A stretch of 50,049 nt of DNA, from contig CALWLL010000048.1 of assembly GCA_944381555.1 (NCBI GenBank), positions 1-50,049 on the forward strand. Direction: 5' to 3'. The position numbers and the translations under genes were made by a program. This DNA comes from an uncultured Agathobacter sp. (GTDB lineage Bacteria > Bacillota > Clostridia > Lachnospirales > Lachnospiraceae). Positions 18,579-26,738 of this stretch are shown here, one piece after another. Positions within the stretch are counted from its first letter, which is position 1; every line of letters begins with the position of its first letter. The notes beneath the pieces were generated by a model. The model was not told where the DNA came from. It saw only the letters and a list, made by a program, of their open reading frames with translations, and made no database searches.

Positions 18579-18586
18579 ATTGTCAA
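18558..18586 (-). promoter_or_regulatory. Consensus promoter of the GntR-ABC operon
   Basis: Minus-strand TTGACA (18581-18586), 17 bp, TATAAT (18558-18563), a full match to the sigma-A consensus. Such a strong promoter needs tight repression, in keeping with the twin operator. Confidence 0.85.
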
Positions 18587-18594
18587 TACCTATT

Positions 18595-18628
18595 TAGACG
18601 TTGATATATTAAGGTCTTTCCTACAAAG
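18595..18628 (-). repeat. Dispersed intergenic repeat, copy A (diverged)
   Basis: On the minus strand: TAGGAAAGACC, then an AT-rich stretch and CAACGTCTA. It follows the hlyIII terminator, like the other four copies follow terminators. The second half is diverged (TTAATATAT in place of GTGATACAT). Confidence 0.5.
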
Positions 18629-18634
18629 AAAAAA

Positions 18635-18672
18635 GACCCCCGCAAAAAGCGAAATTGCTTTTTGCGGGGGTC
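18635..18672 (-). terminator. Terminator of the hemolysin III-like gene
   Basis: A perfect 16-bp stem (18635-18650 with 18657-18672) rich in GC at the base, 6-nt loop, and TTTTTTC on the minus strand, 12 bp past the stop. Confidence 0.95.
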
Positions 18673-18683
18673 ATATTATTTTC

Positions 18684-19334
18684 CTAAATCACATACATAA
18701 ACATAAACACAAAGTGGCAGATGCTTCCTGCCATGATGAACAAATGAAAAATCTCATGCAGTCCAAAATACTTATGGATATGGTCTAAAAACGGAATCTT
18801 AAGCGCATAAATCACTCCGCCGACCGTATAGAATAAACCGCCAATCAAAAGCCACCAGAAGGCTCCCGGCTCAAGGCTGTCTACAAGCGGTCCAAACACC
18901 AGAACACATTCCCAGCCCATAGCAATATAAATTACGGAAGAAAACCATTTCGGACAAGTTACCCAAAATAACTTAATCAACATTCCTATGATAGCAGTCG
19001 CCCACACGATTATAAGCAGCGGATACCCCACGGAAGGCTCTAAAACCAGTAAGCATACCGGAGTATATGACCCTGCAATCAACACAAAAATCATCATATG
19101 GTCAATCTTTTTAAATACTTTAAGCGCTTTGCCTTTCAGATTCACTGCATGATACAATGCGCTTGCACCATAAAGAAGCACCATACTTCCGATAAAAATT
19201 ATCATCGCAATAATGTATAACATATTCTGTGACAGGCTGGCCTTGATAAGCAGCGGAACTGCCGCCACCATCGCCATCAGCATTCCAATATAATGGGTAA
19301 TTGCACTTCCCGGCTCTCTTATTGTAATCTGCAT
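18684..19334 (-). CDS. trhA: Hemolysin III / TrhA family membrane protein
   Basis: A 216-residue protein with seven membrane helices, a member of the PAQR-like hemolysin III family (YqfA in E. coli, YplQ in Bacillus). The family signatures with metal-ligand candidates are present: SALYH, KIDHMMIFVLIAGSYTP, and HEIFHLFIMAGSICHF near the end. The family has been linked to membrane energetics or lipid homeostasis; hemolysis itself is poorly supported. GGGAGG precedes the ATG. A promoter at 19411-19439 and a palindrome in the leader suggest specific regulation. Confidence 0.93.
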   Translation of the reverse strand: MQITIREPGSAITHYIGMLMAMVAAVPLLIKASLSQNMLYIIAMIIFIGSMVLLYGASALYHAVNLKGKALKVFKKIDHMMIFVLIAGSYTPVCLLVLEPSVGYPLLIIVWATAIIGMLIKLFWVTCPKWFSSVIYIAMGWECVLVFGPLVDSLEPGAFWWLLIGGLFYTVGGVIYALKIPFLDHIHKYFGLHEIFHLFIMAGSICHFVFMFMYVI

Positions 19335-19375
19335 AATACATACCTCCCATACAGATTTTATTCCAAAAATCGCAT

Positions 19376-19398
19376 GATGTAGTTTTCAAAACTACATC
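19376..19398. promoter_or_regulatory. Palindrome in the hlyIII leader
   Basis: Arms GATGTAGTTTT (19376-19386) and AAAACTACATC (19388-19398) flank a single C, giving 11-bp arms. It is just downstream of the predicted start point. A second dyad (19403-19417, ATAGTA/TACTAT) overlaps the -10. A dimeric repressor site is more likely than a terminator, because no T tract follows. Confidence 0.55.
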
Positions 19399-19410
19399 TA
19401 AGATAGTATT

Positions 19411-19439
19411 ATACTATATCTTATCTTTTATACTGTCAA
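19411..19439 (-). promoter_or_regulatory. Promoter of the hemolysin III-like gene
   Basis: Minus-strand TTGACA (19434-19439), 17 bp, TAGTAT (19411-19416). The AT-rich dyad at 19403-19417 overlaps it. Confidence 0.65.
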
Positions 19440-19488
19440 GTAGAGAAAAACCGATTTCATAATTTGTTAATATTTTCCAACACATATT

Positions 19489-20322
19489 TTACATAAATAG
19501 CAGCAGACTTACCGCCATAACCATCATTCCTGCTACCAGACCGTAGATAGACAGATGATGTTCTCCATATTCTCTTGCTGCCGGAAGAAGTTCGTCAACT
19601 GAGATAAATACCATGATTCCCGCCACTGCCGCAAAAATAATCCCGTACACAAAATCACTCATAACCGGAAGCAGCACTAACCAGCCAATCAATGCTCCGA
19701 CCGGTTCTGCCAGTCCTGACAAAAATGAGTATAAGAATGCTGTTTTTCTTGAGCCTGTTGCCTGATATATCGGAACGGATACCGCAATCCCCTCGGGGAT
19801 ATTATGTATCGCAATCGCCGCAACGATTGGTATGGCAACACCCGGCCCCTGAAATGCCGATACAAAGGTTGCCATTCCTTCCGGAAAATTATGTATTGCA
19901 ATGGCAAGCGCCGTAAAAACTCCCATGCGCATAAGCTGTGTATTTTGATTTTTCTTCTCCTTTACACACGCCTCACACTCGCCGCAACTCTCACAATCCG
20001 CCAGTACATTTCTTGGCTCATGCGGATTTTCCGCAGATGGGATAAGCTTATCAATCAGCGCAATCAGAAATATTCCTCCGAAAAACGCTATTACCGTCAT
20101 CCATGCGCCATGTTTTTCTCCCAAGTCTGCCGCAAGAGCCTCATTCGCCTTGTTAAAAATCTCTATCAGCGATACATATATCATAACTCCCGCCGAAAAA
20201 CCAAGACTTAAAGACAAAAAACTCTTATTGGTTTTCTTCGCAAAAAAAGCAATCACACTTCCGATGCCTGTACTTAAACCCGCTAATAAAGTCAGCATAA
20301 AAGCAAACATAATGTTCTCCAT
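19489..20322 (-). CDS. zupT: Zinc/divalent metal transporter, ZIP family
   Basis: A 277-residue ZIP-family importer with about eight helices that takes up zinc and other divalent metals. The two signature helices are HNFPEGMATFVSAF and HNIPEGIAVSVPIY, which contain the His/Glu metal site. It is about 20 residues longer than E. coli ZupT (257). Part of the extra length is a cytosolic loop around residues 109-120 with CESCGECEAC, a CxxCxxCxxC array that may bind metal. The start MENIMFAF follows GGGAGG. Its promoter region carries a perfect palindrome, so metal-controlled repression is a good guess. Confidence 0.93.
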   Translation of the reverse strand: MENIMFAFMLTLLAGLSTGIGSVIAFFAKKTNKSFLSLSLGFSAGVMIYVSLIEIFNKANEALAADLGEKHGAWMTVIAFFGGIFLIALIDKLIPSAENPHEPRNVLADCESCGECEACVKEKKNQNTQLMRMGVFTALAIAIHNFPEGMATFVSAFQGPGVAIPIVAAIAIHNIPEGIAVSVPIYQATGSRKTAFLYSFLSGLAEPVGALIGWLVLLPVMSDFVYGIIFAAVAGIMVFISVDELLPAAREYGEHHLSIYGLVAGMMVMAVSLLLFM

Positions 20323-20403
20323 ATTCCTAATAACCTCCCTTTTCTAGAATATGCCTTTTTTACTCAAAGGAAGCTTATCCAGTCTATTTGCACATAAGCC
20401 GCT

Positions 20404-20432
20404 TCGAGTTAGCTAAAGCTAACTCGATTATA
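20404..20432 (-). promoter_or_regulatory. zupT -10 box with overlapping palindrome
   Basis: TATAAT on the minus strand (20427-20432) runs directly into TCGAGTTAGC-TTTA-GCTAACTCGA (20404-20427), a perfect 10-bp dyad at the predicted start point. GTTAGC/GCTAAC half-sites resemble those of DtxR-type boxes, though the spacing differs. The -35 (near GTGCTA) is weak. Confidence 0.55.
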
Positions 20433-20448
20433 ACACAGCTTTTTCTAT

Positions 20449-20634
20449 TTAGCACTCTTCAATTGCATCTACCGGACAACTATGGGCTGCTTCTTTTGCG
20501 CTTTCCATCTGTTCTGCCGGAACATCATTCCCTGCTGCAACTGCTGTACCTGCATCTGACATTGTAAACACTTCCGGACAAATGCTTGAGCATAAGCCAC
20601 AACCAATACAGTTCTCATTTACAAAATATCTCAT
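20449..20634 (-). CDS. Single-cluster [4Fe-4S] ferredoxin
   Basis: A 61-residue low-potential electron carrier. The start MRYFVNENCIGCGLC (20634) follows AAGGGAGAG; a longer frame to 20718 includes repeat and leader sequence. Ligands are in CIGCGLCSSICP and the distant CPVDAI, giving one 4Fe-4S cluster as in Thermotoga or Clostridium one-cluster ferredoxins. It lies between the chemoreceptor terminator plus repeat copy B on one side and zupT on the other. Its redox partners cannot be told from the context. Confidence 0.9.
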   Translation of the reverse strand: MRYFVNENCIGCGLCSSICPEVFTMSDAGTAVAAGNDVPAEQMESAKEAAHSCPVDAIEEC

Positions 20635-20749
20635 GAATTTTCTCTCCCTTCTCATCTTTTTCATTATTGTCTGCCACATTTGGATAAATATACATCCTGT
20701 ATTTAATGATACGAACAAAGTGTGCGCATCCTTCGCGGAGCGTTTTTCA

Positions 20750-20807
20750 TATCATAGGAAAGTAAATTTCTTTCACACGTTAATGTATCACGGTCTTTCC
20801 TATAAAG
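20750..20807 (-). repeat. Dispersed intergenic repeat, copy B (hairpin form)
   Basis: Minus strand: TATAGGAAAGACCGTGATAC, then ATTAACGTGTGAAAG, and finally ACTTTCCTATGATA, which is complementary to the start of the element. It lies just after the terminator at 20810-20847. Confidence 0.65.
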
Positions 20808-20809
20808 TA

Positions 20810-20847
20810 AAAAAGTGCTGTTGCAGCTCTCCTGCGCAGCACTTTTT
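20810..20847 (-). terminator. Terminator of chemoreceptor 2
   Basis: An 11-bp stem AAAAAGTGCTG (20810-20820) with CAGCACTTTTT (20837-20847) and a smaller inner GCAG/CTGC pairing, 17 bp past the stop. Confidence 0.9.
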
Positions 20848-20864
20848 ATTCTTTCCTCCACTGA

Positions 20865-22589
20865 CTAGTGAAGTTTAAATCTATTAACCTCTGAATCAAG
20901 TCCGTTTGCAATATTGAGGTTCGAATTTGCTTCTGCTTCAATATCATCTACACTTGTCGTAATATTAACGGTAGCTTCTGAAACACTTGTAATGCCTTTT
21001 GCACTTTCTTCAATAGCAATATTCACAGATGCAACGGATTCCTTAATAGAGTCTACATTTGTCTTTAATGTATCACTCGATGCGGCAAACTCATTCATCA
21101 TGCTATTCATATTGCCTACATCATTCTGGTAATTACGGCTGGTTTCCAGCAGTTTATCGTAACCGGTCATTGCTGTTTCATCCATGAACTTAAGCATCTT
21201 CCCAGATACGCTTGCCAAATCATTTACCGCATCAATAACCTGCGCGCTCACCACCTGAATCTGAGCCGCTGCTGCGGCAGAGTTTGTAGCAAGTTTTCCG
21301 ATTTCATCCGCTACTACCGCAAAGCCTCTGCCGGCTTCCCCTGCTCTTGCCGCCTCAATGGATGCGTTGAGAGACAGAAGGTTTGTCTGGCTTGTAATAC
21401 TGATAATATTATCCGTAAGCTCGCTGATTGTTTCAACTGCTTTTGATTTCTGTATCTTTTCATTCACAGATGCTGCAAGTTCATCCGCAAGGCGTTTTGC
21501 TTCTTCCTGCTCCGCAATAGCATTCTGGTGAACGGCCGCCGCTTTATTCATAATATCATCTGAGGATATACGGCCATTTTCAGCACGTTCATTAATTATA
21601 TCAATCTCTTCTACCATATCAACGATTGCATCATTGATTTCCGTAAGAGCCGCACTCGTTTCTTCCATACCTGCGCTCATCTCTTCCATAGTTGCCGATA
21701 CGTCTGTAATACTTACCTGCGTTGCAGAAAGGCTGGAAACAACCAATTTTGAAGAACTGTTAAGCTGTGTAGAGTTGCCCGCGATATTGATCATAATTCC
21801 GCGAATATAATCTAACAGGGCATTTACGTTATTTCCAATCAGCTCTAATTCATCACCGGAATGAATATCCAGTTTCTGTGTTAAATCACCCTCGTTATTC
21901 ACAAGATCGTAAATCTTAGCATTAACACCATTTAACCCCTTCATGATATTCTGAACCGTAATAAACAATGTTAATAAACCAACAACAAATCCGATTGCAG
22001 AAAGAGCTACTGTCTTAGTCAGAGTATCTGTAAGCTCATACATAATATCCGTTGCATCATAGTCGCAGCCTAATACAGCGACAACCTCACCTGTAATACC
22101 TGTAATTGGAGCATATACGGTAATTAAAGATTCTCCGTCTGAAGTATCAATTTCCGGTTCCACATATACCTGACCTTCAAATACCATTTTCAGGTCTTCG
22201 TAATTGTATTGAAATTCCTCACCAATTGCGTAGCATTCCTCGGTCTGATCTGCATCAATACCATAATATACCTTCTCCCCATCTGTATATAAGGTATACA
22301 TATATTTGATGCCGCTATGCTCCTGCATAGTAATCATCATGTCCTTTTGTTCTAAGTAATTAGCCGTATATTCATCCCCCAGTTTTATTCCGGCAATTTT
22401 TGTTCCGTCCAGTGTCACTACGGTTATCTGAGCAACGCTTTGCGCCTGCTTTCTGCCCATGAGCGTCATTTCCTCCTGAACTGTACCATAGGCGAAAAGA
22501 CTAAGCAGAGAACAAATAATTAAAAAAATTGCTCCAACCGGAATGAGTAATTTCAGCCGGATACTAATCTTACGTACCTTTTGTTTCAT
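20865..22589 (-). CDS. Methyl-accepting chemotaxis protein with extracellular Cache-like sensor
   Basis: A 574-residue chemoreceptor. The start at 22589 (MKQKVRKIS) follows GAGGTG; an upstream in-frame codon at 22619 lacks a site. A first membrane helix is at about residues 14-36. An external sensor of some 150 residues follows ([20 protein letters not shown], then [25 protein letters not shown]), which looks like a single Cache domain. The second helix is at about 195-217, then HAMP and the signalling tip with [32 protein letters not shown]. Cache domains usually bind small metabolites. It lies 33 bp downstream of a HAD phosphatase and ends at a strong terminator. Confidence 0.94.
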   Translation of the reverse strand: MKQKVRKISIRLKLLIPVGAIFLIICSLLSLFAYGTVQEEMTLMGRKQAQSVAQITVVTLDGTKIAGIKLGDEYTANYLEQKDMMITMQEHSGIKYMYTLYTDGEKVYYGIDADQTEECYAIGEEFQYNYEDLKMVFEGQVYVEPEIDTSDGESLITVYAPITGITGEVVAVLGCDYDATDIMYELTDTLTKTVALSAIGFVVGLLTLFITVQNIMKGLNGVNAKIYDLVNNEGDLTQKLDIHSGDELELIGNNVNALLDYIRGIMINIAGNSTQLNSSSKLVVSSLSATQVSITDVSATMEEMSAGMEETSAALTEINDAIVDMVEEIDIINERAENGRISSDDIMNKAAAVHQNAIAEQEEAKRLADELAASVNEKIQKSKAVETISELTDNIISITSQTNLLSLNASIEAARAGEAGRGFAVVADEIGKLATNSAAAAAQIQVVSAQVIDAVNDLASVSGKMLKFMDETAMTGYDKLLETSRNYQNDVGNMNSMMNEFAASSDTLKTNVDSIKESVASVNIAIEESAKGITSVSEATVNITTSVDDIEAEANSNLNIANGLDSEVNRFKLH

Positions 22590-22622
22590 AATAGTCACCT
22601 CTTCTTCTTGTAAAACCATAAA

Positions 22623-23426
22623 TTATTTTATCAAATTATCACAATATTTACAACACCATTCAACGAATTCCGGCACAATATAATCTGCTTTTTCTGCCAT
22701 ATCGTTCTGTGGGGAAATATTAGACTTCACATAATAAGTGGAAAAGCCTGCCGTCTGTGCACCTTTGATATCGGTATGGGAATCATTCCCGATAAACAGG
22801 GTTTCTTCCGGATTTATTGCATATTTTTCTATCAGAATATCAAAAAACCTTTTGTCCGGTTTCCTTGTTTTATAATCAGAGGAAATCAGTATTCCGTCAA
22901 AGTACTTTGCAATATCCAGTACATGCATTTCATATTCTGTAAAGATGCGCTGCGCGTTAGACAAAAGATAGACCTCTTTTCCTGCGGCCTTCAATGCCTC
23001 CAGCATCTTATGCGTGCCTTTATAAACACGCACATATTCTGTAGTAAGCACGCGGAAAAACTGTCCGGTATGTACTGCCAGAACATAGTCAGCGTCTACG
23101 CCTTTTGCAGCATAAAGCTCCCGGAACACATCCGTAATTTCGATTTCCGGCGACGCCTCATGCGCATATTTTGGATCATTTTCCAATGTGGATTTTAGAC
23201 TTCTCTCCTTATCTTTTACCAGACGCTCATACGCCTCCTTTAATTCCTGCGGTTTGTAATGCGCCTTATAATACCCATAGAAAAGGCTCAGCTTTTCCCA
23301 TACGCCCATATCATTTTCATCTGTGTGGATATCCACGAGTGTGCCATACAAATCAAATACATAGACCTTATAGCCGAGCGGCAGCCTCGCCTCCTGTCTC
23401 TTTATGCTTGTCCGGTAAAGTTTCAT
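22623..23426 (-). CDS. HAD-superfamily hydrolase (YjjG-like)
   Basis: A 267-residue phosphatase-like protein. The start at 23426 (MKLYRTS) follows AGAGGA; an ATG at 23468 has no site. HAD motif I is VFDLYGTLVD, with the nucleophile and acid aspartates separated by one residue plus a Tyr insertion as in some YjjG-like enzymes. Motif II is LLSNAQ, motif III the lysine in TRKPDKRFF, and motif IV IGNDSHTDIKGA. Nucleotides or sugar phosphates are usual substrates. It follows sigF by about 60 bp without a visible terminator and precedes the second chemoreceptor. Confidence 0.9.
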   Translation of the reverse strand: MKLYRTSIKRQEARLPLGYKVYVFDLYGTLVDIHTDENDMGVWEKLSLFYGYYKAHYKPQELKEAYERLVKDKERSLKSTLENDPKYAHEASPEIEITDVFRELYAAKGVDADYVLAVHTGQFFRVLTTEYVRVYKGTHKMLEALKAAGKEVYLLSNAQRIFTEYEMHVLDIAKYFDGILISSDYKTRKPDKRFFDILIEKYAINPEETLFIGNDSHTDIKGAQTAGFSTYYVKSNISPQNDMAEKADYIVPEFVEWCCKYCDNLIK

Positions 23427-23488
23427 ACTGTTATATTCCTCTTTTGCAAATTTGTAGTTGAAATACATTATAATAATTATACACCTAT

Positions 23489-24235
23489 TTAGAATTGTTG
23501 TCTCAAAAATAATAATATTTTTTTCTCTAACCGGGACACTGCCACCTGATTCATTCCAAGTTCTTTAGCACTTTCTGATTGTGTCTTTCCTTCCAGATAC
23601 CTTAATTCTATCAGTCTGCGTTCCCTCGTTTTTAAAGTTTCCAGCATCTGCAGCACCGTAATCCGGTTAATCAAATCCGTCTCTCCTGTATAACTGTCCT
23701 CTAGCTGGTCTGCTAAAACCAACTGACTGCCATCCGACTGTCTTCCCACCGGCTGATAGATGGATTCCACCTCCGTAGTTGCCTCCATTGCAATCAAAAT
23801 CTCGTCTATAGACAAACCTGTGGCTTCCACAAGTTCCTCTATCGTAGGGTCATGGTTTTTCGTTTTCTTTAACTCCTCTTTTACCATAGCAATTCGTCTG
23901 GCATTATCCTTCACATGACGGCTGACATGTATCATTCCATCATCGCGTATAAATCTTCGTATCTCGCCGATGATCATCGGAACTGCATATGTGGAAAAGG
24001 AAAACTCTCTTGTTACATCAAATTTATCAATCGCTTTCATCAGGCCGATAACCCCAATCTGAAACAAATCCTCCTGCTCATAGCCACGATTTGCAAAGCG
24101 TTTCAGTACCATATATACCAGACCTGTATTGGCAGTTACTAATTGATCCCTTTCTTCTTTATCCCCATTTTGTGCTTTCTGAATGGAAAGCTTCCAATTT
24201 TCCTCCTTGGTGGACACACTACCTGTCACCATCAT
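23489..24235 (-). CDS. sigF: RNA polymerase sigma-F, forespore-specific
   Basis: A 248-residue sigma-70 family factor lacking region 1, typical of SigF. Region 2 includes LVYMVLKRFANRGYEQEDLFQIGVIGLMKAIDKFD and FSFSTYAVPMIIGEIRRFIRDDG. Region 3 is PTIEELVEATGLSIDEI. Region 4 is LKTRERRLIELRYLEGKTQSESAKELGMNQVAVSRLEKK. Identity is fixed by its place after spoIIAA and spoIIAB; it overlaps spoIIAB by 17 bp. In the forespore it is held by the anti-sigma SpoIIAB until SpoIIAA releases it. The exact start (24235 or the next ATG codon) is uncertain. Confidence 0.96.
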   Translation of the reverse strand: MMVTGSVSTKEENWKLSIQKAQNGDKEERDQLVTANTGLVYMVLKRFANRGYEQEDLFQIGVIGLMKAIDKFDVTREFSFSTYAVPMIIGEIRRFIRDDGMIHVSRHVKDNARRIAMVKEELKKTKNHDPTIEELVEATGLSIDEILIAMEATTEVESIYQPVGRQSDGSQLVLADQLEDSYTGETDLINRITVLQMLETLKTRERRLIELRYLEGKTQSESAKELGMNQVAVSRLEKKILLFLRQQF

Positions 24236-24662
24236 CCCTCGCTATGTATTTTGTCATTGTTATGCTGGTTCCTTCCCCCACCTGGGATGTAATATCGATT
24301 TCATCCATAAATGCCTCCATAAAAGCAAATCCCATGCCCGAACGGTCCTGCTCGGGCTTGGTGGTGTAAAAGGGCTGTCTGGCCTCCTCCACATTTTCAA
24401 TCCCAACTCCATGATCTGTGACCGTTACCGTAAGTTTTTGTCCTTCACGGATACAAGACATTTCCACCTGCCTGCTCTCATCATCATATCCATGAATAAT
24501 GGCATTGGTAACGGCTTCGGAAACAGCCGTTTTTACATCTTCCATCTCATCTATGGTGGGGTTCATATCTGCCATAAATGCCATAACCGTCATGCGTGCA
24601 AATGCCTCATTTACTGATTTTGCATCAAAAGTAAGATGCATCGTATTTGTTATTTTTTCCAT
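24219..24662 (-). CDS. spoIIAB: Anti-sigma-F factor / protein kinase SpoIIAB
   Basis: A 147-residue GHKL-fold serine kinase and anti-sigma factor. The ATP site shows the N box EAVTNAIIHG, the G1 box DHGVGIENV and the G2 box SGMGFAFMEAFMD. It binds SigF and phosphorylates SpoIIAA. It lies 21 bp after spoIIAA and overlaps sigF, the standard spoIIA order. The length matches Bacillus SpoIIAB (146). Confidence 0.97.
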   Translation of the reverse strand: MEKITNTMHLTFDAKSVNEAFARMTVMAFMADMNPTIDEMEDVKTAVSEAVTNAIIHGYDDESRQVEMSCIREGQKLTVTVTDHGVGIENVEEARQPFYTTKPEQDRSGMGFAFMEAFMDEIDITSQVGEGTSITMTKYIARDDGDR

Positions 24663-24683
24663 CTTCGCTTCCTTCCTTTTCTC

Positions 24684-24998
24684 CTATTTTACCTGAATGA
24701 TTTTATACAATCCTGCTGACTTAAAAATCGTATCCACCCGTTTTCCCAGATTTACTGCCGCTATGCTGCCTCCATGAAAATGCATCGTTTTACTTCTGCC
24801 TATCACTATTCCTATTCCCGAGCTGTCCATAAATTCCGTCTGGGAAAAATCCAAAACCAGCTCTTTGATGCGATAGGATTCTACCAACATATCTATTTCC
24901 TGGCACATATCCTTTGCAACGTGATGGTCCACCTCCTTTGGCATCTCATAAACCAGTTGCGTGCCATCTACTTTGTACCGTCTTGCTATTCTTTCCAT
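24684..24998 (-). CDS. spoIIAA: Anti-sigma-F factor antagonist SpoIIAA
   Basis: A 104-residue STAS-domain protein that frees SigF from SpoIIAB when unphosphorylated. The phosphorylation loop FMDSSGIGIVIGR (Ser59/Ser60) matches the Bacillus MDSSGLG site. The start MERIARR at 24998 follows AGGAGG; the frame extends upstream to 25040 without support. It is the first gene of the spoIIA operon. Repeat copy C and the TPR-gene terminator lie upstream. A clear sigma-H promoter was not found. Confidence 0.96.
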   Translation of the reverse strand: MERIARRYKVDGTQLVYEMPKEVDHHVAKDMCQEIDMLVESYRIKELVLDFSQTEFMDSSGIGIVIGRSKTMHFHGGSIAAVNLGKRVDTIFKSAGLYKIIQVK

Positions 24999-25042
24999 AT
25001 TTCCTCCTTTTTCTGCCGATAACAATATTCTTTTATCCATCC

Positions 25043-25075
25043 TTCACACTAATGTATCACGGGCTTTCCTATGAT
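25043..25075 (-). repeat. Dispersed intergenic repeat, copy C
   Basis: Minus strand: ATCATAGGAAAGCCCGTGAT followed by ACATTAGTGTGAA. One substitution in the core (GCCCG for GACCG). It lies between the TPR-gene terminator (25088-25114) and spoIIAA. Confidence 0.6.
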
Positions 25076-25087
25076 GCCCCAAAAAAT

Positions 25088-25114
25088 AAGACGCAGGATA
25101 TTATCTTGCGTCTT
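25088..25114 (-). terminator. Terminator of the TPR-protein gene
   Basis: Stem AAGACGCA (25088-25095) with TGCGTCTT (25107-25114), continued through one mismatch into GATA/TATC, followed on the minus strand by TATTTTTT. It is 15 bp past the stop. Confidence 0.85.
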
Positions 25115-25128
25115 TTGTAAATACGATA

Positions 25129-26508
25129 TTAAGTTTCTCCGTTTACATGCTTTTTCGCAGTATTTGCGCGTTCTGTATCTGGATAGTGGTCAATCACATA
25201 CTGATAATACTGTTTTGCAGATTCTGCATCCCCGCCCTTGCGGTAGGACTGGGCTAAATAATATGCAGCATATCCTTCTTCAAAATCAATATTATAGTCC
25301 ACGACTATCTGTAATTTTGCCACAGCATCTGCATAGTTCCCATCCCTGTAGCTTGTATATCCGGTTGTATAAAGGCTGCTGTAATATTCGCCGGAAACCT
25401 CTGTCCATAAGGTATTGTACATCGTTTTCGCACTATCCGTAAGCTGGTTCACATCAACCTGGCTTAAATTGGTTCCTGCTAAAATATAATCCTGACCGGC
25501 ATAGGCGACAAATGCACTCAGCAGCATATCGTAAGCCTCAAGCTGTTCCGGGAGGGTTTCATTCCCTTTTTCCATTTCCTCAATTGTAGCCGCCAGCTCC
25601 GCTTCCAGTTCTGCGATTTTCTCTTCTAATGCTGCCACCGTCTGTTCTTTGGCAGAAAGCGCATCATTAACTTCCACCAGCTTCTGATTTGATTCTTCCC
25701 TTGCCCGCTTTTGTACCTCCGGCACTACAAGAAATCCTATAATTGCGGCGCCGATAAGAAGACCTATCAGAAGATATGCTAATGTAAAGCCAAGAGAAGA
25801 TTCCTGAAAACGCTTCGGCATAATAATCATTTCATTGCCGCTTTGATAAGAGATCAAATCTTCGTCCTTTTTCTTTTTGCCGCTGCCGTTTTCCTTTAAC
25901 CGATTATTTACTTCCTTGAGATAACGAAGTGTAATCGTATTATTTGCATCAATTTTTCCTGCGCTGCGAAGGCACTTTTTTGCCAGATCCAGTTTATTTT
26001 CCTGCATATATAAAAGCGCCAGAAGCTGATGTCCTTTTACCATTTTCGGATTTAAAGAAAGTACCTTTTTTAACTGGATAATTGCCAGATCCCTGCTGTC
26101 CTGCCGACAATACAAGAGCGCCTGATTATACTTTTTAATGGTCTGGTTATTTGCCTCAAGCTGTGCGCGGTTCTTGCGTATCTCATCTAAATATCTGCCT
26201 GCGATATTATCCTCTTCCTGATAGCTCTTACTGATTACCCATTCACTAAGAGCGTCAACCGTCTCTCCCATTTCATAATATACAAGACCAAGCAGATTTC
26301 TTGCATCAATATTATTTTTATTAAATTTTAAACTTTTTTTCAGACTGATTATTGCACCGGACAGGTTACGGACTTCTGCCTTCTGTAATCCGTCATTGTA
26401 ATACATATTAGAAAGACGTATTACTTTCTGGAAAATAGAAATGTCAGTTCCGCACACCGGGCATATGTTTTCTCTTCCTGCCTCGTGATTACATTTGTAG
26501 CAAATCAT
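25129..26508 (-). CDS. Membrane protein with zinc ribbon, TPR repeats and coiled coil
   Basis: A 459-residue protein of unknown role. An N-terminal zinc ribbon (CYKCNHEA and CPVCGTD, residues 3-20) is followed by TPR-like helical repeats (about 35-200). A basic linker (KKKK) and one membrane helix (about 239-262) come next, then a coiled coil (about 268-315, EEKIAELEAELAATIEEME) and a second set of TPR-like repeats to the end (YYLAQSYRKGGDAESAKQYYQYVIDHYPD). This predicts a cytosolic zinc ribbon/TPR half and an external TPR half. It follows a 50-residue gene by 13 bp with a GAGGTGAGG site. A scaffold linking cytosol and envelope is a fair guess. Confidence 0.88.
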   Translation of the reverse strand: MICYKCNHEAGRENICPVCGTDISIFQKVIRLSNMYYNDGLQKAEVRNLSGAIISLKKSLKFNKNNIDARNLLGLVYYEMGETVDALSEWVISKSYQEEDNIAGRYLDEIRKNRAQLEANNQTIKKYNQALLYCRQDSRDLAIIQLKKVLSLNPKMVKGHQLLALLYMQENKLDLAKKCLRSAGKIDANNTITLRYLKEVNNRLKENGSGKKKKDEDLISYQSGNEMIIMPKRFQESSLGFTLAYLLIGLLIGAAIIGFLVVPEVQKRAREESNQKLVEVNDALSAKEQTVAALEEKIAELEAELAATIEEMEKGNETLPEQLEAYDMLLSAFVAYAGQDYILAGTNLSQVDVNQLTDSAKTMYNTLWTEVSGEYYSSLYTTGYTSYRDGNYADAVAKLQIVVDYNIDFEEGYAAYYLAQSYRKGGDAESAKQYYQYVIDHYPDTERANTAKKHVNGET

Positions 26509-26521
26509 GTATGCCTCACCT

Positions 26522-26674
26522 CTAGAACTGATTGTTATTCTGTTTCATCTCATTCATCATCTGTGAGAGAATGTCTGTAACGTCTGTCAAATCATGGTTA
26601 TATATTGCCGCTTCAGCCTCTTCTACCTCAAGAGATGGTCTGAAGTTCTTTAATTCTTCTTCAAAATTAATCAT
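26522..26674 (-). CDS. Small acidic protein, 50 residues, upstream of the TPR protein
   Basis: An open frame of 50 codons, too short for usual gene calls, with a clear GGAGGAAAAGAA site before the ATG (26674). It starts MINFEEELKNFRPSLEVEEA and ends MNEMKQNNNQF. It is acidic at the N-terminus and amphipathic helical throughout, with no membrane helix. It stops 13 bp before the TPR gene and has its own promoter (26739-26766), so it is the first gene of that operon. A partner or regulator of the TPR protein is possible. I do not recognise the family. Confidence 0.75.
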   Translation of the reverse strand: MINFEEELKNFRPSLEVEEAEAAIYNHDLTDVTDILSQMMNEMKQNNNQF

Positions 26675-26738
26675 TTCTTTTCCTCCAATGAACGCCAACA
26701 GGCTGTCCCATATAAAAAGCCACTAGATTATGTACTTA

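Noticed and set aside
24999-25075. A sigma-H promoter for spoIIA within repeat copy C (AGGAAAG and GAAT-like bases)
   Set aside because: The spacing between the -35-like and -10-like parts does not fit the sigma-H consensus, and the same bases occur in repeats before non-sporulation genes.
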